Source: an uncultured Collinsella sp.
GTDB lineage: Bacteria; Actinomycetota; Coriobacteriia; Coriobacteriales; Coriobacteriaceae
Reading direction: 5' to 3'
DNA: 27,923 bases
NCBI GenBank assembly: GCA_900546115.1
Contig: URBQ01000035.1
Coordinates: 1-27,923 of the forward strand
In this document: positions 23,427-27,923 of the stretch, one piece after another
Numbering within the stretch: position 1 is the first letter of the stretch
Layout of the letters: the number at the start of each line of letters is the position of its first letter
Position numbers and translations under genes: made by a program
Notes under the pieces: model-generated
Database searches by the model: none
What the model was told of the DNA's origin: nothing
What the model saw: the letters and a program-made list of their open reading frames with translations, nothing else

Positions 23427-23798
23427 TCGGGCGAGCACGAGGTCGCGCCGGCGCATCCGCTGGGACTGCTGCGCGTGCAAAACGGCTACGCGGTGAGCGT
23501 CCCGCGCTGGATTCAGCCGAGTGAGGAAGGCGTCGAGATCGGCGCGCTGGCAACGGGGGAGGGCGGCATCACCGATGTGGGCGATGACGTTTCGGCTCGC
23601 CATGCCCACGTGTGGTGCGATGACCAAAATGTCTGGTACGTTGAGGACCTGTCGTCCACCAACGGAACCGTGGTGGTAAACGACGCGACGAACGTCTGCA
23701 CCCAGGTCGAGCCCGGCCGCTCCGCCCAGCTCAACCCCGGTGACGAGCTCAAGCTCGGAGAATCCACAACCTACGCCATCCTCCTCGGCGCCCTCTGA
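23427..23798 (+). pseudogene. Truncated copy of the FHA protein gene (3' end)
   Basis: Codons here align without gaps to the last ~122 codons of the FHA gene at 16191-17129 (16 amino-acid differences by eye), keeping SARHAH and SSTNGT. The N-terminal ~190 residues are missing: the frame upstream (from GTG 23304) is unrelated sequence and lacks a convincing start. The FHA fold may be complete, so a short product cannot be excluded, but I take it as a 5'-truncated remnant. It lies in the same orientation as the intact gene, making a direct repeat around the accessory island. Confidence 0.8.
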
Positions 23799-23816
23799 CT
23801 CATCTCCTAAATAAGT

Positions 23817-23877
23817 TGCGGTGAAATAGGGGCTGTTTAAGGCTACGGCCGGCAAAAACAGTTCCTATTTCACCGCA
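23817..23877. repeat. 22-bp imperfect inverted repeat after the FHA copy
   Basis: TGCGGTGAAATAGG (start of the left arm, 23817-23838) is matched by CCTATTTCACCGCA (end of the right arm, 23856-23877); the arms differ at two positions. The loop is 17 nt. It looks like an intergenic palindromic repeat and may also terminate transcription. The remaining gap to the PFOR gene, to 24272, holds no gene that I can see. Confidence 0.6.
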
Positions 23878-23988
23878 GCTGCCATTTGGTCCCTCGGTGA
23901 CGGAAGGATCAATTTTGCCCTTGATGGTCACCCAAGGTAAACCTTTACCGCCCGCCTATATTTGCCGAAATTACACTTGACGGCGGGG

Positions 23989-24272
23989 TACAATAAGCCC
24001 GCATGCGGATTTCCGTTGCGGGCGCTTCCCATCGCCGGGGCGTGCCCGGGAGCATCCGGCATGCGGCCTTTGCGGCGCTCGATCATGTGCAAGACGGGTA
24101 GCTGGGCCTGCGGTGCGCAAGCGCCCCTCGCCTTGGCATGCCTTCTCTCCACGCCATGTACCTGCTGCTCAGTCTGCCTGCCAGATGATTGGAAGCAACA
24201 GCGAAAATCCCATCACGCCAACATCCCGGCAATCGCCGGGGCCTGTATACCTATATGAGAGGAGAGGGGTAT
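23989..24272 (+). promoter_or_regulatory. Long leader of the PFOR gene
   Basis: A TACAAT (23989-23994) is a candidate -10 without a good -35, which would give a leader of about 270 nt. Near the gene, CCCGGC (24225-24230) pairs with GCCGGG (24235-24240) around AATC. TATACC (24246-24251) pairs with GGTATA (24268-24273), placing the GGAGAGGGG ribosome site in or beside a loop. I do not recognise a known riboswitch, and no TPP-type core was found. Confidence 0.35.
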
Positions 24273-27812
<3,540 letters not shown>

Positions 27813-27863
27813 GTCTCCCACCGCAGGATCTGAGGGCTAACCTTCGCGGACGTCCTCGGACAT

Positions 27864-27906
27864 GAAAGAACCCCCGCTGCGCACTACGTGCGGCGGGGGG
27901 TCTTTC
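27864..27906 (+). terminator. Strong intrinsic terminator after PFOR
   Basis: GAAAGA and CCCCCGC pair with GCGGGGG and TCTTTC, with an inner CGCAC/GTGCG stem and a TAC loop. The A-rich left foot and T-rich right foot make it a good terminator in both directions. Confidence 0.85.
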
Positions 27907-27923
27907 GTCCTGCGGAGTGTCCG

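Noticed and set aside
23989..24272. TPP riboswitch before the TPP-dependent PFOR gene
   Set aside because: The conserved CTGAGA and ACCCTTTGAACCTGAT-like core is absent.

Overview
The window looks like a chromosomal segment of a high-GC, anaerobic actinobacterium of the Coriobacteriia, most likely Collinsella or a close relative. This is inference: the core genes are GC-rich and strongly codon-biased, a dnaX - ybaB/ebfC - recR block sits beside Ser/Thr kinase and FHA genes, and a full-length single-chain pyruvate:ferredoxin oxidoreductase indicates anaerobic pyruvate metabolism. No 16S or marker search could be run.

Layout, left to right. (1) 1-2260, minus strand: a membrane Ser/Thr kinase translationally coupled to an FhaA-like gene that runs off the left edge. 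(2) 2281-2697: intergenic DNA with three consecutive imperfect palindromes. (3) 2698-8009, plus strand, lower GC: a polytopic membrane regulator with two separate LuxR-type helix-turn-helix domains, followed after a palindrome and a strong hairpin by a tightly coupled ABC-2 transporter operon (two permeases, one ATPase, one exported protein). (4) 8115-13195: a YcxB-like membrane protein (minus), dnaX, a small membrane protein (minus), ybaB and recR. (5) 13441-17129: an operon of an exported or anchored Ser/Gly-rich protein, a second membrane Ser/Thr kinase, and an FHA protein, behind a promoter and a leader hairpin with a T-run.

(6) 17130-23798: an AT-richer accessory island. It is bracketed by the complete FHA gene and a direct, diverged copy of that gene's last ~120 codons. 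Inside are a decayed methyltransferase gene, a perfect 19-bp hairpin, a single-chain ABC exporter, an IS110-like transposase remnant and, on the minus strand, a radical SAM/SPASM peptide maturase. Downstream of the maturase are two short Cys/Asp-rich peptides sharing the leader MKHIHP, and a 35-residue membrane peptide. I read the last four genes plus the exporter as a RiPP system of the ranthipeptide (radical non-alpha thioether peptide) type. The 59-residue precursor and the 35-residue peptide are very short and easily missed. This is the most interesting part of the window.

(7) 24273-27812: pyruvate:ferredoxin oxidoreductase with a long leader and a strong terminator.

Together, the core contributes DNA replication and recombination functions, central anaerobic metabolism, and two kinase/FHA phospho-signalling modules. 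The accessory parts contribute a self-regulated ABC transporter and a modified-peptide biosynthesis and export cluster.
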